DNA from: an archaeon | GTDB lineage: Archaea; Aenigmatarchaeota; Aenigmatarchaeia; QMZP01; JAFGSV01 | Length of the DNA: 64,000 nucleotides | Direction of reading: 5' to 3' | Assembly: GCA_028279705.1 (NCBI GenBank) | Contig: JANQNF010000001.1 | Span: 55,632-119,631 of the forward strand | Part shown: positions 8,619 through 18,775 of the stretch, piece by piece | Numbering within the stretch: position 1 is the first letter of the stretch | How the letters are laid out: the number at the start of each line of letters is the position of its first letter | Position numbers and translations under genes: made by a program | The notes under the pieces: model-generated | Seen by the model: only the letters and a program-made list of their open reading frames with translations | Databases searched by the model: none | What the model was told of the DNA's origin: nothing

Positions 8619-11600
8619 ATGGAGGAAATACTCAGGCGTGCTTATATTCTAGGTCTAGTTTCATTACTCTTCATCTTTTCAGCTATTATAAACCCCGAGA
8701 TTACCGGCTTCACTACATGGTCACCGACAGGCCAGACTTCCGAACTCGTTATCTGGGACCAGACGGATGTGGAAGGAGGCAACATGGACAAGAGGACGTA
8801 TCCGACTGCCTATAACGACATAAGTACGCAGTGTTGGGAGAAAACGCCAGACACCCTTTACAAAATCTACTTCTTCGCAAACTACACGAATTCGTCAAGT
8901 GACGGACCTATAAACGACAGCTATGGGCTTTGTGAGATAAGGTTTGACAGGAACGATGATACGGATTACGGTGATGCTGGCGAGGGGTGGGTTAACATGA
9001 GCTATAACATCAGTTCCATGCTCTGGGAGAACTTCACGAACTTCACATATGACGGAATACTTAATTTCGAGATAAACTGCAGCAGTGCACTTTTCTACGA
9101 CTTCGTGCTCTCTGATAACGTCTCAATCAACAACACTGCTCCCTGTATATTCGGCAGGCAGGCAGGCCCGACCGATCCGCTGCCGCCGATAACTTGCAGC
9201 GAGGATGTCACATGCTATTACGATTTCAGCGATAACTGTACGGATGACGACCAGAACGATATATCGTCTCTCATATATTCGCGTACCGTCGATGCCCAGT
9301 ATTCGTCATACATCACCATGGATTCTGCCGGCATGCTACAGGTAGCGATGACTGACAACGAAAATAGTACAGAGGTAAGAGTCACCATGCTAGTGGACGA
9401 CAGTGTGAGTCCAGAGTCGGTTTCCATGAACGTGACGATCTATCCAGTGAATGACTTGCCGCAGTTCGATTCCCTTCCAAGCAGTGTGGACGAGGACACG
9501 GAATTCGCCGAATACGTGATCACAGCCACTGACGAGGATGACAACATACCGTTCAAATTCAACGCGACGTTCCTGAGCTGCCAGAAAGAAAGCTGGATAT
9601 CCTACCCAAACGACAACTGCAGCATTTTCAATTTCACTGTTTCTGACGATAACCTTACCATAGAAAACTTCACTCCCACCAACTGGGACGTCGGCACGTA
9701 TCAGATAAACTTCACAGTCGAGGATTCCGGAAGCCAGTACCCTCAATTCAATTACAATTCGACCAATTACCAGATCGTATGGTTCAACGTGACGAACGTC
9801 AACGACCAGCCATCGATCGTCTCGTGGAACGGGACTGAAATAGAACTGACGCAGGGGGACCATCTTTACATGACTTTCAACGGGACTGACATAGAGAATG
9901 ATACACTCTTTTTCAATACCACCACTCTTGTCTGGAACTCGGGCACTTCCAATTACGACGTGTACCAGAATGCCAGCCTTTTCCCGATAACAATAAACGA
10001 TACTTACTACCCTAACGAGTCTGCTTATGGTATAATGAATTACACGCTCTCGGTCGAGCATGCAGGAAATTACACTATCAATGTGACAGTAATGGACAAC
10101 GGGGCGAACCCGGTAAACATGACAAGCTATACACTCTTCAACATCACTGTACATAACCTCAACGACCCACCTACTCTCGTGAACGTACCCGCGACACTGC
10201 CCGACGCTATTCAAGAGATTCCTTATTATTACGATTTCAATGCAACCGACCCAGACCTTCACATAATGTATGGCGACAACCTCACCTTCGGCTTCGATTT
10301 CGTATTCTGCGAAACCCCCCTTGGGATTGAATGTAGCATAGATCCCGGTTCCTCTTTTAATCTTAACAAGACTGACAATGATACTGCAGAATTCTATGTT
10401 TACGCGACAGCCAACGATACTGGTAACTACACATTCAACGTCACCGTCACCGACGATGCAGGCCTTCTGAACTGGACACTCGTGAACCTTACCATCCATA
10501 CTGACGAAGCGCCCATCATAAACGCTCCGGAATCCATGGTGATGACCCAAAACCAGACATTCTTCTACTATTTCAATGTCACTGACCCGGAAAATGACAC
10601 GGTAACCATAACTAACGTGACGCTTTACAGGAACATGACCCAGCTGGCAGTCAATCTATTCCCGGTCGATGTCGACACGAGTACATACCCTCCAATTTAC
10701 AACCTCTCGATGAATTATACTAACGTGACAAATGAGCAGGTGGGTAATTACACTCTGCTAATAAACGCCACTGATGTGTGGAACAGAAGCAGGAGTCACT
10801 CAATCAACATAACAGCTTACAACATAAACGACCCCCCGCGCATAATAAACTTCACGGACTGTTCAGGAAATACCACTTACCCGCTCAATTTTTCTGCGTA
10901 TGAGAACGAAAACAGCTGCTTCAAGCCCAATGACCCCGATCCAGACCTTCTTGTACCAGCCGAGTCTTATACTGAAAATCTAACGTACAGTGTCACACTT
11001 GTGCAGTGTGTATCGGACATTGATTACTATCCGAGCGGCAACTGTTCAGGATCTTCGGTTATAGGCATGGATCACAGTACAGGGGAGATCCAGTTCACCG
11101 CAGACAACGAGACATGGCATGGTAACTATACATACAACTTCAGCATACAGGATGACGCAGGCGAAAACGTCAGCAAGCTCTTCACGATGGAAATCCTGAC
11201 AATAAACGACCCTCCTGTTATCGTGAACATTTCTGATTCCATAAACATGAGTGCCAGAGAAACGTTTACATACAAGGTAAACGCCACTGACGAAGAAAAC
11301 AACACACCTTTCACATTCAACGTGAGCTTTACTTGCGACGGTTCCCCATGCACACTTTTCACAGTCAACTACACTACCGGTGACATAAATTTCACGCCTA
11401 ACATATCCCACATAGGAAATTACACTGCTAATTTCACGGTCACTGATGCAGGGAATTCCACATTCAACTATGATAATTCGACCGGCTGGAACGTTTCCAA
11501 CATATCCGTGCTATGGAAGTACGGCCCTCCCACCATACGCTATTTCACGCCATACGGGTCCCCCGCTTATAACATGACGGAGGGCACTACCAAGGAATTC

Positions 11601-12896
11601 AGATATGAAGCCAACGATACGGTCGACAACGATACGCTTACATGCTACTGGTACATAAACAACGGTACCGTTGACAGATTGATAACGACTGTCGAGAATC
11701 CCCAATATAACTGCAATACCAGCGGATCCACAGGATACTGGTACTACAACGTCTCTTACGATGACGCTCTCAACCTTTCCCAGATGGACGTCAACATAAC
11801 CCTTTCGGTCGTCGACCCACAGGGCTTCGTGGTCAACGAAACACTTGAGATGACCGTCGTCAGCGGCAATCGCCCCCCTAGATACCTTTACAACATACTG
11901 TCACCTATACAGTGGTACACCGGGATGAGCATAACACCAATTGATCTTGACAATCATTTCGAAGACGACTACGGTGAGATACTTACCTACAGTTATACAG
12001 GTGCTTCAAACGTCGATGTCGCAATAAACGCAGACAACAGCGTCACCTTCTCTGCCCCCAGCTGGTTCGGAACGGACCTCATACAGTTCATTGCCAATGA
12101 CTCCGAGTACGACAATGAAAGCGACGTCATAACCTTGGAGGTTTTCTACCAGGAGCCGGAAGAGGTAGAGAAGGAAGTGACCGTGACCCGCCTCAGGGTA
12201 GCGTCCATGGAAATCATAGTCGACTACATAATAGAGGTACCCGCCCTCAACATAAGCAGGGCAAAGGTGATAATAAAAAACGACGGCGACTATAACCTCA
12301 ACGGAATATACCTAAGTACATTCACGAACGTGAGCGACCTGGAACTTAATTTCAAGGACGACTATATACACCAACTGTCCATAGATCAAAATGCCAGCAG
12401 ATGGCTCGAACTGAAAGTTGGGGACCTTGAGCCCGGCACATACTCAGCGAGTATTTTCGCGAACTCGACATCACCTGAGTTGGAGGAATCAGCTTCCATA
12501 AACATAAAGGTCACACCGACGAATTCGACGAGGATAAAAATACAGATAGTCATGGTAAAGGACATGTTCGAAGAGAATCCAGAATGCATGGATCTTTTCG
12601 GGCTCATAGTCCAGGCGGAGAAGCATCTCAATGAGAACAGCATCGCGGAGGCAAGAAGGCTGACACAGCTTGCCATGGACAACTGCCAGGACATGATAGA
12701 TTATGCCAAGGTGCACGAAAGCCAGAAGTCAACAGAAACGACGCCTTCGGTCGTGGGGCAGATATTCATCAACCCGTTCTTCGTCATGGGATTTGTAATA
12801 GCGCTCCTTGCACTGGCCATGGCAGGATACTGGCTGATGTCCAAGCAGGAATCGAGGAAAAAAGACAACCCGAAGAAGATGTATACCGGATCATGA
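8619..12896 (+). CDS. Giant cadherin-repeat surface protein with membrane-proximal helical hairpin
   Basis: 1425 residues. It has an N-terminal hydrophobic signal/anchor (about 9-27), a Cys-containing first domain, then about ten cadherin-like repeats of about 100 residues marked by NDPP(T/R/V), NDLPQF and DNGANP-type joints and DxD calcium-site motifs. A CARDB-like domain follows at about 1180-1290, then a helical hairpin (about 1305-1370) and a C-terminal transmembrane helix with a basic tail (SKQESRKKDN). N-X-S/T sequons are extremely dense. The ATG follows an AT-rich element ending in TTATAAAAGGG. The stop overlaps the converging primase gene by 6 nt. Likely an adhesin or structural envelope protein; this is inferred from architecture. 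Confidence 0.85.
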   Translation: MEEILRRAYILGLVSLLFIFSAIINPEITGFTTWSPTGQTSELVIWDQTDVEGGNMDKRTYPTAYNDISTQCWEKTPDTLYKIYFFANYTNSSSDGPINDSYGLCEIRFDRNDDTDYGDAGEGWVNMSYNISSMLWENFTNFTYDGILNFEINCSSALFYDFVLSDNVSINNTAPCIFGRQAGPTDPLPPITCSEDVTCYYDFSDNCTDDDQNDISSLIYSRTVDAQYSSYITMDSAGMLQVAMTDNENSTEVRVTMLVDDSVSPESVSMNVTIYPVNDLPQFDSLPSSVDEDTEFAEYVITATDEDDNIPFKFNATFLSCQKESWISYPNDNCSIFNFTVSDDNLTIENFTPTNWDVGTYQINFTVEDSGSQYPQFNYNSTNYQIVWFNVTNVNDQPSIVSWNGTEIELTQGDHLYMTFNGTDIENDTLFFNTTTLVWNSGTSNYDVYQNASLFPITINDTYYPNESAYGIMNYTLSVEHAGNYTINVTVMDNGANPVNMTSYTLFNITVHNLNDPPTLVNVPATLPDAIQEIPYYYDFNATDPDLHIMYGDNLTFGFDFVFCETPLGIECSIDPGSSFNLNKTDNDTAEFYVYATANDTGNYTFNVTVTDDAGLLNWTLVNLTIHTDEAPIINAPESMVMTQNQTFFYYFNVTDPENDTVTITNVTLYRNMTQLAVNLFPVDVDTSTYPPIYNLSMNYTNVTNEQVGNYTLLINATDVWNRSRSHSINITAYNINDPPRIINFTDCSGNTTYPLNFSAYENENSCFKPNDPDPDLLVPAESYTENLTYSVTLVQCVSDIDYYPSGNCSGSSVIGMDHSTGEIQFTADNETWHGNYTYNFSIQDDAGENVSKLFTMEILTINDPPVIVNISDSINMSARETFTYKVNATDEENNTPFTFNVSFTCDGSPCTLFTVNYTTGDINFTPNISHIGNYTANFTVTDAGNSTFNYDNSTGWNVSNISVLWKYGPPTIRYFTPYGSPAYNMTEGTTKEFRYEANDTVDNDTLTCYWYINNGTVDRLITTVENPQYNCNTSGSTGYWYYNVSYDDALNLSQMDVNITLSVVDPQGFVVNETLEMTVVSGNRPPRYLYNILSPIQWYTGMSITPIDLDNHFEDDYGEILTYSYTGASNVDVAINADNSVTFSAPSWFGTDLIQFIANDSEYDNESDVITLEVFYQEPEEVEKEVTVTRLRVASMEIIVDYIIEVPALNISRAKVIIKNDGDYNLNGIYLSTFTNVSDLELNFKDDYIHQLSIDQNASRWLELKVGDLEPGTYSASIFANSTSPELEESASINIKVTPTNSTRIKIQIVMVKDMFEENPECMDLFGLIVQAEKHLNENSIAEARRLTQLAMDNCQDMIDYAKVHESQKSTETTPSVVGQIFINPFFVMGFVIALLALAMAGYWLMSKQESRKKDNPKKMYTGS

Positions 12897-14156
12897 CTTC
12901 TTTTTCATCTTCCTCAGCGCATAGTTCACGGGATTTTTTATCGTCTTTTTCTGCCACCCGCACGTCGCGTCGGGAACGCACACACCGAAGTTGTCGTAAT
13001 ATCCCGGATTGCTGCAGTTTGGCGGAGGCATAGTTTTTGCCCTCCTTTCGTGCCATCTTACCTGCGTCCTCACGTACGTCTCGCCCAGTCTGGGATCGTT
13101 TTTTTCATTCCATTTAAGCAGCGTTTCTGTTATCTGCTCCCATTTCCAGCCAAGTGATGACATGTAGTTGATAAGAATCAGAAGACTCCTCTTCTTACCG
13201 TCCTGAAGACCGTCAAGTATCTTCTTTACGCAGGGTGGTGCAAGCTCAAGCGGCACGGCCTTCTTGAACACCGCATCTCTTCTAGCCTTCCTCACGACCT
13301 TCTTTTCATGCTTTGCGTGCCAGTCAACCGCCTCTGTTACGAGCATGTCGGCCTCTCCTGGCGATGATTTGCCGAGGAAATCCCTTATGAACCTTACTTT
13401 CCCGGGAGAGGCGTCCTCTTTTTTGAAAGTGTCAACTTCCCCTGCCCTGAGAGGCAGCGAGACTAGGTGGCTCCTCTCGTGGAGTGAATATGGTAGCCTG
13501 AAAAGATGCCTTGGAGATGTGAGAACGGGATCCACTTCGACCACCTTGTAGGGATTTATCCCGTCTTCAGTAACTATTTCACCGACTTTCTTTCCTACCT
13601 TTGCTGCAAGTTCCTCTTCGTTCCATTTTTTAAGTAGCTCCTTTTCGAATTTCCCCCTTGAGAAATCGCAGATGTAGCCGACAATCTTTCTTGCAAGTGA
13701 CGGATACTGCGCACTTACTGGCTCATAATCCACGTTTTCTGGAAAAGACTCAAAGGGTACTCCGACATGGAACCCCGTACCACCTGTGAACTTTACAGAA
13801 ACGTTCTTTATCCCATGCTTTTTCAGTGAATCAGTAAACACCCTGACTGCAACTTTCCCGTGCTCTGTATTTTCGCAGTCCATATCCAGTATGAGGTCCC
13901 AGCCGATTCTTCCCTTCTCGTATTTTTCAGAGCCGACTGACATGGGATTTGACCATCGTTCAAGCGAGCCGTGGAAAGCTACCGCACCTTCCCTTACGAG
14001 CATCGTCACGTCCTTTGCATAGTGAAGCGTGTTTGGCCTTTTTGAGAATCCGCCATCCCTGAAGACTCCGGCTACTTCCCTGTTTTTAGATACCTTCAGC
14101 AGCGCTTCTTGCACGTCTTCCCTGTTGTAATAAGCGTAAACATCCCTTGAACTCAT
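12891..14156 (-). CDS. Single-chain DNA primase: PriS catalytic domain fused to PriL Fe-S domain
   Basis: 421 residues. The N-terminal part is an archaeo-eukaryotic primase small subunit: the metal-binding DMD at residues 91-93, the FTGGTGFH motif at 123-130 (SGxxGxH equivalent) and RLPYSLH at 220-226. From about residue 305 the sequence changes to the PriL C-terminal type, with four Cys at 309, 381, 393 and 399 in the PPC...PNC...GVC...C pattern that binds a 4Fe-4S cluster. The PriL N-terminal domain is missing. Such fused primases are known from Nanoarchaeum equitans and other DPANN archaea. The ATG at 14156 was chosen because it precedes the conserved YAYYNRED start; two upstream starts are weaker. 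It is divergent from a GINS gene 57 bp away. Confidence 0.92.
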   Translation of the reverse strand: MSSRDVYAYYNREDVQEALLKVSKNREVAGVFRDGGFSKRPNTLHYAKDVTMLVREGAVAFHGSLERWSNPMSVGSEKYEKGRIGWDLILDMDCENTEHGKVAVRVFTDSLKKHGIKNVSVKFTGGTGFHVGVPFESFPENVDYEPVSAQYPSLARKIVGYICDFSRGKFEKELLKKWNEEELAAKVGKKVGEIVTEDGINPYKVVEVDPVLTSPRHLFRLPYSLHERSHLVSLPLRAGEVDTFKKEDASPGKVRFIRDFLGKSSPGEADMLVTEAVDWHAKHEKKVVRKARRDAVFKKAVPLELAPPCVKKILDGLQDGKKRSLLILINYMSSLGWKWEQITETLLKWNEKNDPRLGETYVRTQVRWHERRAKTMPPPNCSNPGYYDNFGVCVPDATCGWQKKTIKNPVNYALRKMKKKS

Positions 14157-14213
14157 GTTATTGATGTGAACTTTCAGTTTTAAAAAATATGGATACAAAT
14201 AGGAATTGATAAT

Positions 14214-14729
14214 ATGATCACGTACGAGACACTCCGAAAGATCGAGCAGGAAGAGAAGAATTCATTGAAACTGGTCAAACTTCCACAGAATTTTCTTCAG
14301 GAGGCCATGGACTATCTTGAGAAAAAGAAAGCCATGGCAAATGAAAAGGAGGACATGTGGGAGCACAAGACTGCTGTGCAGAGGACTGATAACATAATGC
14401 AGGTTAGAGAAAGAAAGATCGTCAATTTCACGCTTTCTTTTGTCAGGTCAGGTGCGATTCCTGAGAACATGGCACCGGAAGAAAGGGAGCTATTCGACAG
14501 GATGGTAAAAAACCTCCAGGACTTCCAAGGACAGCGGAAAAAGGCAATGTCTGGTGAGAAATTCAGCATGAAGACCGTTGCGTTCCTCCAGGAGATGCCG
14601 CAGTTTGTTGGTATAGACATGGGATATTACGGTCCATACATCCCCGGCGACATAGCAACCGTGCCTGAGGAGAATGCCAAGGTACTCATAGAAAAGGGTG
14701 CAAGCGAGCTTATCGATCTTGGAAAATAA
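14214..14729 (+). CDS. Archaeal GINS complex subunit (Gins51/Sld5-like)
   Basis: 171 residues. An alpha-helical A domain (about 1-110) is followed by the small beta-rich B domain at the C-terminus (FVGIDMGYYGPYIPGD, then EENAKVLIEKGASELIDL), the order found in archaeal Gins51. GINS couples MCM helicase to the Cdc45/RecJ-like protein at the replication fork. In many archaea gins genes sit next to primase genes; here the primase is divergent with 57 bp between starts, so the two may share a control region. Only one GINS gene is in the window, so a homotetramer or a distant Gins23 remain possible. Confidence 0.88.
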   Translation: MITYETLRKIEQEEKNSLKLVKLPQNFLQEAMDYLEKKKAMANEKEDMWEHKTAVQRTDNIMQVRERKIVNFTLSFVRSGAIPENMAPEERELFDRMVKNLQDFQGQRKKAMSGEKFSMKTVAFLQEMPQFVGIDMGYYGPYIPGDIATVPEENAKVLIEKGASELIDLGK

Positions 14730-14850
14730 CTACCAAAACTTTTATAAAGCCTTGTTTACATGCTACTTATTAGTAAGAACGCTTTTTCTGACAAAGTTAG
14801 AATTGCGAATATGCATAAATCACGAAATGCAATTGTAAGGAGTTGATACA

Positions 14851-16665
14851 ATGATAGATGCAAAGAAGATAGTTCCGGACACAAGTGTACTCATAGCGGG
14901 GACACTGTCGGAGCTTATAGAGAAAGGAAAACTGAAGAAAACCAAGATAGTCATACCGATGACGGTCATAGATGAACTGCAGGCGCAGGCATCGAGGCAC
15001 AGGGAAATCGGTTTTCAGGGCCTCGATGAGATCAAAAAGATCCGTGAAGCCGGCGAAAAGGAAGGCGTCAAGATAGAATTCGTCGGCCAGAGGCCAACGA
15101 TGGAAGAGATTAACCTTGCCCGGAAGGGAAGGATAGACGCCATAATACGCGATGTCGCCAAGAAGGAGAAGGGAACGCTTGTCACAGGCGACTACGTTCA
15201 GGCCCTCGTCGGAGAGGCCGAAAACGTGGCCGTAAAGTACATACCTAAAGAAAAGGTATCAAAAGTCGATCTTGAGGATTTCTTCACAAAAGACACGCAA
15301 TCCGTGCACATGAAGACGGGCGTGAGGCCCATGGCAAAAAAGGGCAGGCCCGGAAGAGTGGAACTCGTTCCCATAAGAAAGGACAAATGCACGGAAAAGG
15401 AGATAAAAGGCATAATAGAGCAGGTGATGTCCAAGACTAGGATAGATCCCGATTCTTTCGTTGAGATAAGCAAGCAGGGCGCAATCGTCATACAGATGGG
15501 AAACTACAGGATATCGGTCACCAAGCCCCCGTTCTCGGATGCGCTTGAGCTGACTGCCGTGAGGCCCATAATGAAGGCAAAGCTGAACGATTACAGCCTT
15601 CACGAGGAGCTTGAAAAGAACATTATCGGCAGGTCTAGCGGTGTTTTGATCGCAGGACCGCCGGGCTCAGGCAAGTCGACGTTTGCGGCAAGCCTTGCGG
15701 ACTATCTCGTATCCCACGACAAGGTGGTCAAGACGTTTGAGCAGCCAAGGGACCTTCAAGTGGGACCGGAAGTCACGGAGTATGCGCCACTCGAGGGCGA
15801 CTGGGAGAAGACTGCAGAACTACTCCTTCTCGTGAGGCCGGACTATACAATATTTGATGAGGTGAGGCGCACAAGGGACTTTCGCGTATTCGGCGACATG
15901 CGTCTTGCAGGAGTCGGAATGGTGGGCGTCGTGCACGCAACAGGGCCGGTTTCAGCCATACAGAGATTCGTCGGACGCTTGGAGCTTGGAGTGATACCGC
16001 ACGTCATAGACACCGTCATATACATAAACTCCGGCAAGATAGAGAAGGTCTTCAGCATATCGCTTACCGTGAAGGTGCCAAGCGGCATGAAATCTGAAGA
16101 CCTTACGAGACCCGTCGTCGAGGTGAGGGACTTTGGGACAAAGGAGCTTGAGTACGAGATATACACATACGGCGAGGAGAACGTGGTCATACCTGTCAAG
16201 GGCGCAGGTTCAGCTTCTACTGCAGAAAGCGGCGTAGAGAAACTTGCAAAGGAGACGCTTTACAGCAGGCTGAGGAAATGGGACCCCGGCATGCGCATAG
16301 ATTTCACCGGGCAGAACCGCATAACGGTCAAGGTTCGAAACGATGTCATAGCCAAGATGATAGGCAGGAAGGGCCAGCGCATAGAACAGATAGAAAAGGA
16401 GCTTGGCGTAAGGATAAACGTCGAGCCAAAGGACGGTTCACTAAAGGGTGAGATAGACCGCGACTGGGAAGAAACGGGCGCGAACTTCTATCTCTTGGTG
16501 AATCCAAAGCTTAGCGGCAAGACCGTGGACATATATGAAGGCGAACAGTTCATGTTTTCCGCAATAGTCGGAAGGAAGGGAAAGGTAAAGATAAGGAAAA
16601 ACACCGAGCAGGGAAAGATGGCACTTCAGGCATACCTGTCAAAGGGACTCAGAGTACTTGTTTAG
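14851..16665 (+). CDS. PIN domain - PilT-type ATPase - KH domain protein
   Basis: 604 residues. An N-terminal PIN nuclease-like domain begins at about residue 8 (PDTSVL with Asp10; DELQ near 41; DAIIRD near 96; VTGDYVQ near 112). A PilT/VirB11-like ATPase follows with Walker A GPPGSGKS at 269-276 and a Walker B-type IFDEVRR. A KH RNA-binding domain (MIGRKGQRIEQIEKELG) lies near residues 505-530. This fixed architecture is widespread in archaea as the PINc/VapC family ATPase; its substrate is not established, but an RNA-related role is likely. An AAGGAGTTGAT ribosome site precedes the ATG. It is not part of a pilus operon despite the PilT-like motor. Confidence 0.93.
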   Translation: MIDAKKIVPDTSVLIAGTLSELIEKGKLKKTKIVIPMTVIDELQAQASRHREIGFQGLDEIKKIREAGEKEGVKIEFVGQRPTMEEINLARKGRIDAIIRDVAKKEKGTLVTGDYVQALVGEAENVAVKYIPKEKVSKVDLEDFFTKDTQSVHMKTGVRPMAKKGRPGRVELVPIRKDKCTEKEIKGIIEQVMSKTRIDPDSFVEISKQGAIVIQMGNYRISVTKPPFSDALELTAVRPIMKAKLNDYSLHEELEKNIIGRSSGVLIAGPPGSGKSTFAASLADYLVSHDKVVKTFEQPRDLQVGPEVTEYAPLEGDWEKTAELLLLVRPDYTIFDEVRRTRDFRVFGDMRLAGVGMVGVVHATGPVSAIQRFVGRLELGVIPHVIDTVIYINSGKIEKVFSISLTVKVPSGMKSEDLTRPVVEVRDFGTKELEYEIYTYGEENVVIPVKGAGSASTAESGVEKLAKETLYSRLRKWDPGMRIDFTGQNRITVKVRNDVIAKMIGRKGQRIEQIEKELGVRINVEPKDGSLKGEIDRDWEETGANFYLLVNPKLSGKTVDIYEGEQFMFSAIVGRKGKVKIRKNTEQGKMALQAYLSKGLRVLV

Positions 16666-16706
16666 CTACCGTATCAACTTTAAAACCTACTCCTCAATAA
16701 TAAAAC

Positions 16707-17615
16707 ATGGTAAAACAGCTTGCTGTACCTGTTTTAGCGCTCGTTTTCACCGTGCTTTCATGCCAGTTTGCCGGTGCGACAACCTTTGAGAAAACCGTCA
16801 GCTCGGTTGACGGCCTCGTCGAATTCGAGGTGAACGAGGCAGGCATCTCACTTCAGGATGTCAAGTTCTCTCTTGCTGATCAGGGCGGGGAGTTCACGAT
16901 AAATGTGGAGAAGGTGGAAACCGACGATGAGAGGGTATATGAATACTTTTATATTGATGCTGTGGGTCTTCATGGCAGTCCCGATTCCATAATATTCGGA
17001 GTGGAAATAGCCAGAACATGGATAGATGAAAAAAACATAGAACCGTCAACGATAGGACTCAACGTATACGTCAATGACAGGTGGCAGTGGACAGAGCTTC
17101 TGCAGATTTCCGATGACAAGGATTCCATCTACTACAAGGCAGTCGTCCCGGTACTGGAGGCACTTTTTGCAGTAAGCGGGGAATCGAGCCCTTTTACAAT
17201 AAGAGTGACTGACCAGTGCAATGGAAATGGAGTCTGCGAGACAGAGCTTGGCGAAGATTCCGAGAACTGCATGGACTGCATGGCGAGAGCAAGCCCGGTC
17301 TGCGTTCCGTTCCAGAAGACGTGCGCGGGCGACAATGTCATGGTCTGCGGTGATGACGGTAAGGATTTCAGGATAAAACAGTGCGATGTCACGTGCTCTG
17401 AAGGTGAATGCGTTTCGCAGGCAAGCCTTCCGACTGCCGGTATGGTGGTTGCCGAAAACGGCATGTTCCTCTCTGTCGTTGCTTTCCTGTCATCCATAAT
17501 CGCTTATCTTGCATTCACCCTCAGAAAAATGAAGAATACGCTGAACAGGGTCGAAAAGCTTGCAATCTCCAAGGATGACATAAAATTTTTGGCAGGAAAG
17601 AATGAAGAGAACTAA
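16707..17615 (+). CDS. PGF-pre-PGF-type secreted domain protein with Cys-rich stalk and TM anchor
   Basis: 302 residues. A signal peptide (about 1-24, ending near FAGA) precedes a domain whose pattern (SVDGLVEFEVNEAGI; IFGVEIARTWIDEKNI; W.WTELLQISDDKDSIYYKAVVP) matches the PGF-pre-PGF module of archaeal surface proteins. A Cys-rich segment with an NGVCE..LGED..NC motif follows, then a C-terminal transmembrane helix (about 245-268) and a short coiled cytosolic tail. It has no recognisable PGF-CTERM sorting tail although that domain often precedes one in other archaea. It converges on the coiled-coil gene 7 bp away. Confidence 0.82.
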   Translation: MVKQLAVPVLALVFTVLSCQFAGATTFEKTVSSVDGLVEFEVNEAGISLQDVKFSLADQGGEFTINVEKVETDDERVYEYFYIDAVGLHGSPDSIIFGVEIARTWIDEKNIEPSTIGLNVYVNDRWQWTELLQISDDKDSIYYKAVVPVLEALFAVSGESSPFTIRVTDQCNGNGVCETELGEDSENCMDCMARASPVCVPFQKTCAGDNVMVCGDDGKDFRIKQCDVTCSEGECVSQASLPTAGMVVAENGMFLSVVAFLSSIIAYLAFTLRKMKNTLNRVEKLAISKDDIKFLAGKNEEN

Positions 17616-17622
17616 TACACAA

Positions 17623-18660
17623 TCAGTAACTTCTTTTACTTGCAACTTTTCTGATTATTTCCCTTAGTTTTTTCACTGGCAATTCCCTGTTGCCCTTGAG
17701 AATAACGAGAAAGCGGTCCTTTGACCCTTTTTTCCTTATCATGAGCTGCTGGGCCTCCAGATTTTTCAGCCTCTTTTCGGCACCAATCATGTTTTTTCTT
17801 GCCATATCCATGAGCTTTTTTTCTTCCGACACCTTCCTGCTTGCAGTCATCTTGGAGCGCATTTCTTCTTCCAGCCTGGTCTCAGCTTCCTCCCGTGCCC
17901 TTATTTCCTTTCTTGCGTGCTCTTCCATCTTCTCCCTGGCTTTTCTGGCAGACTTTATCCTTGACTCAAGCTTTCCGTATTCCTTCTCCTTTTTCTCTTC
18001 TGCAAGCCTTCTTGCGGCCTCTTCTACTGCCTGTTCTTTCAGCCTCTTCTCTTCAAGTATGACATCTTCAAGCTTTTTCCTCTCTTTCCTTTCCCGCATG
18101 ACTCTCCTTTCCGCAGCCTTCCTTTCCTTTCTTATGGCATTTATTTTTGTCCGTTTCACCATCTCAGTCTTGGCCAATTTTTCTTCCTCAGCCTTTATTT
18201 CCGCTTCAGCCCTTGCCACCATCTCCTCTTCTGCAAGCATTTCGACCTTTTCCCTCTTCTTCGTGTCCTCTTCCATCCTCCTTCTGAGCCTCTTCTCCTC
18301 TTCTATCTGCCCTTCAAGCTTCAGCCTGAGCTTCCTTTCTTCTTCAGCCCTTCTTACGTTCTCTTCCCTGAGCCGTTTTTCCTCCTCGATTTTCCTCCTG
18401 ACTTCGATTTCCCTTTCAATCTCCCTTTTTATCTCTTCTTCAGCCTTCCTTGCAGCTTCATCCATCGCATTCTTGTCGAATTCTGTCTTGGCTATTTCTT
18501 CAGCCCTTTTCCTCAGCTTCCGGTGTTCCTCAGCCTGCCTTTCGGCTTCTTCTCTCTTCTCCCTTTCCTTCCTTGCTTCCTCTTCGGCCTTCCTCTTGAC
18601 CTTCTTTTCCTCTTCCTCCATTTCGGAATACATGTCCATGTCCGAACCTTCGCTTTTCAT
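17623..18660 (-). CDS. Long charged coiled-coil protein
   Basis: 345 residues, almost entirely Glu/Lys/Arg/Ala-rich and predicted to be a continuous coiled coil or single alpha-helix (residues about 10-300), ending in a small basic region (ELPVKKLREIIRKVASKRSY) that could be a separate domain. The start MKSEGSDMDMY at 18660 is preferred over upstream in-frame sites because it is preceded by AGGTTGAT. It lies 115 bp downstream of a membrane protein whose own C-terminal tail is a similar charged helix. No enzymatic motif is visible. A scaffold role is a guess; the strongly biased composition makes homology searches unreliable. Confidence 0.72.
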   Translation of the reverse strand: MKSEGSDMDMYSEMEEEEKKVKRKAEEEARKEREKREEAERQAEEHRKLRKRAEEIAKTEFDKNAMDEAARKAEEEIKREIEREIEVRRKIEEEKRLREENVRRAEEERKLRLKLEGQIEEEKRLRRRMEEDTKKREKVEMLAEEEMVARAEAEIKAEEEKLAKTEMVKRTKINAIRKERKAAERRVMRERKERKKLEDVILEEKRLKEQAVEEAARRLAEEKKEKEYGKLESRIKSARKAREKMEEHARKEIRAREEAETRLEEEMRSKMTASRKVSEEKKLMDMARKNMIGAEKRLKNLEAQQLMIRKKGSKDRFLVILKGNRELPVKKLREIIRKVASKRSY

Positions 18661-18775
18661 GGAAATCAACCTGGAAAGAACAAATTCAAATCTGAATGAT
18701 GGAAGCTCCGCGGATGTTAATGGAAACAACATAATAAATATTGATTTCTATTATAAAAAAATGTTAGCATTTTAA

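Noticed and set aside
9390..10550. 386-codon open frame on the minus strand within the cadherin-repeat gene
   Set aside because: Antisense to a clear coding gene; the high open-frame length follows from its codon bias (few stop-generating codons on the complement), and the protein has no recognisable motif.
14851..16665. PilT/VapC naming of the PIN-ATPase
   Set aside because: The protein has a PilT-like motor but no pilus genes adjacent and a PIN plus KH architecture, so I did not annotate it as a pilus retraction ATPase or as a toxin.
17690..18775. 361-codon plus-strand frame opposite the coiled-coil gene
   Set aside because: It is a Ser/Phe/Leu-rich mirror of GAA/AAG/GAG-rich codons, a typical artefact opposite coiled-coil genes.
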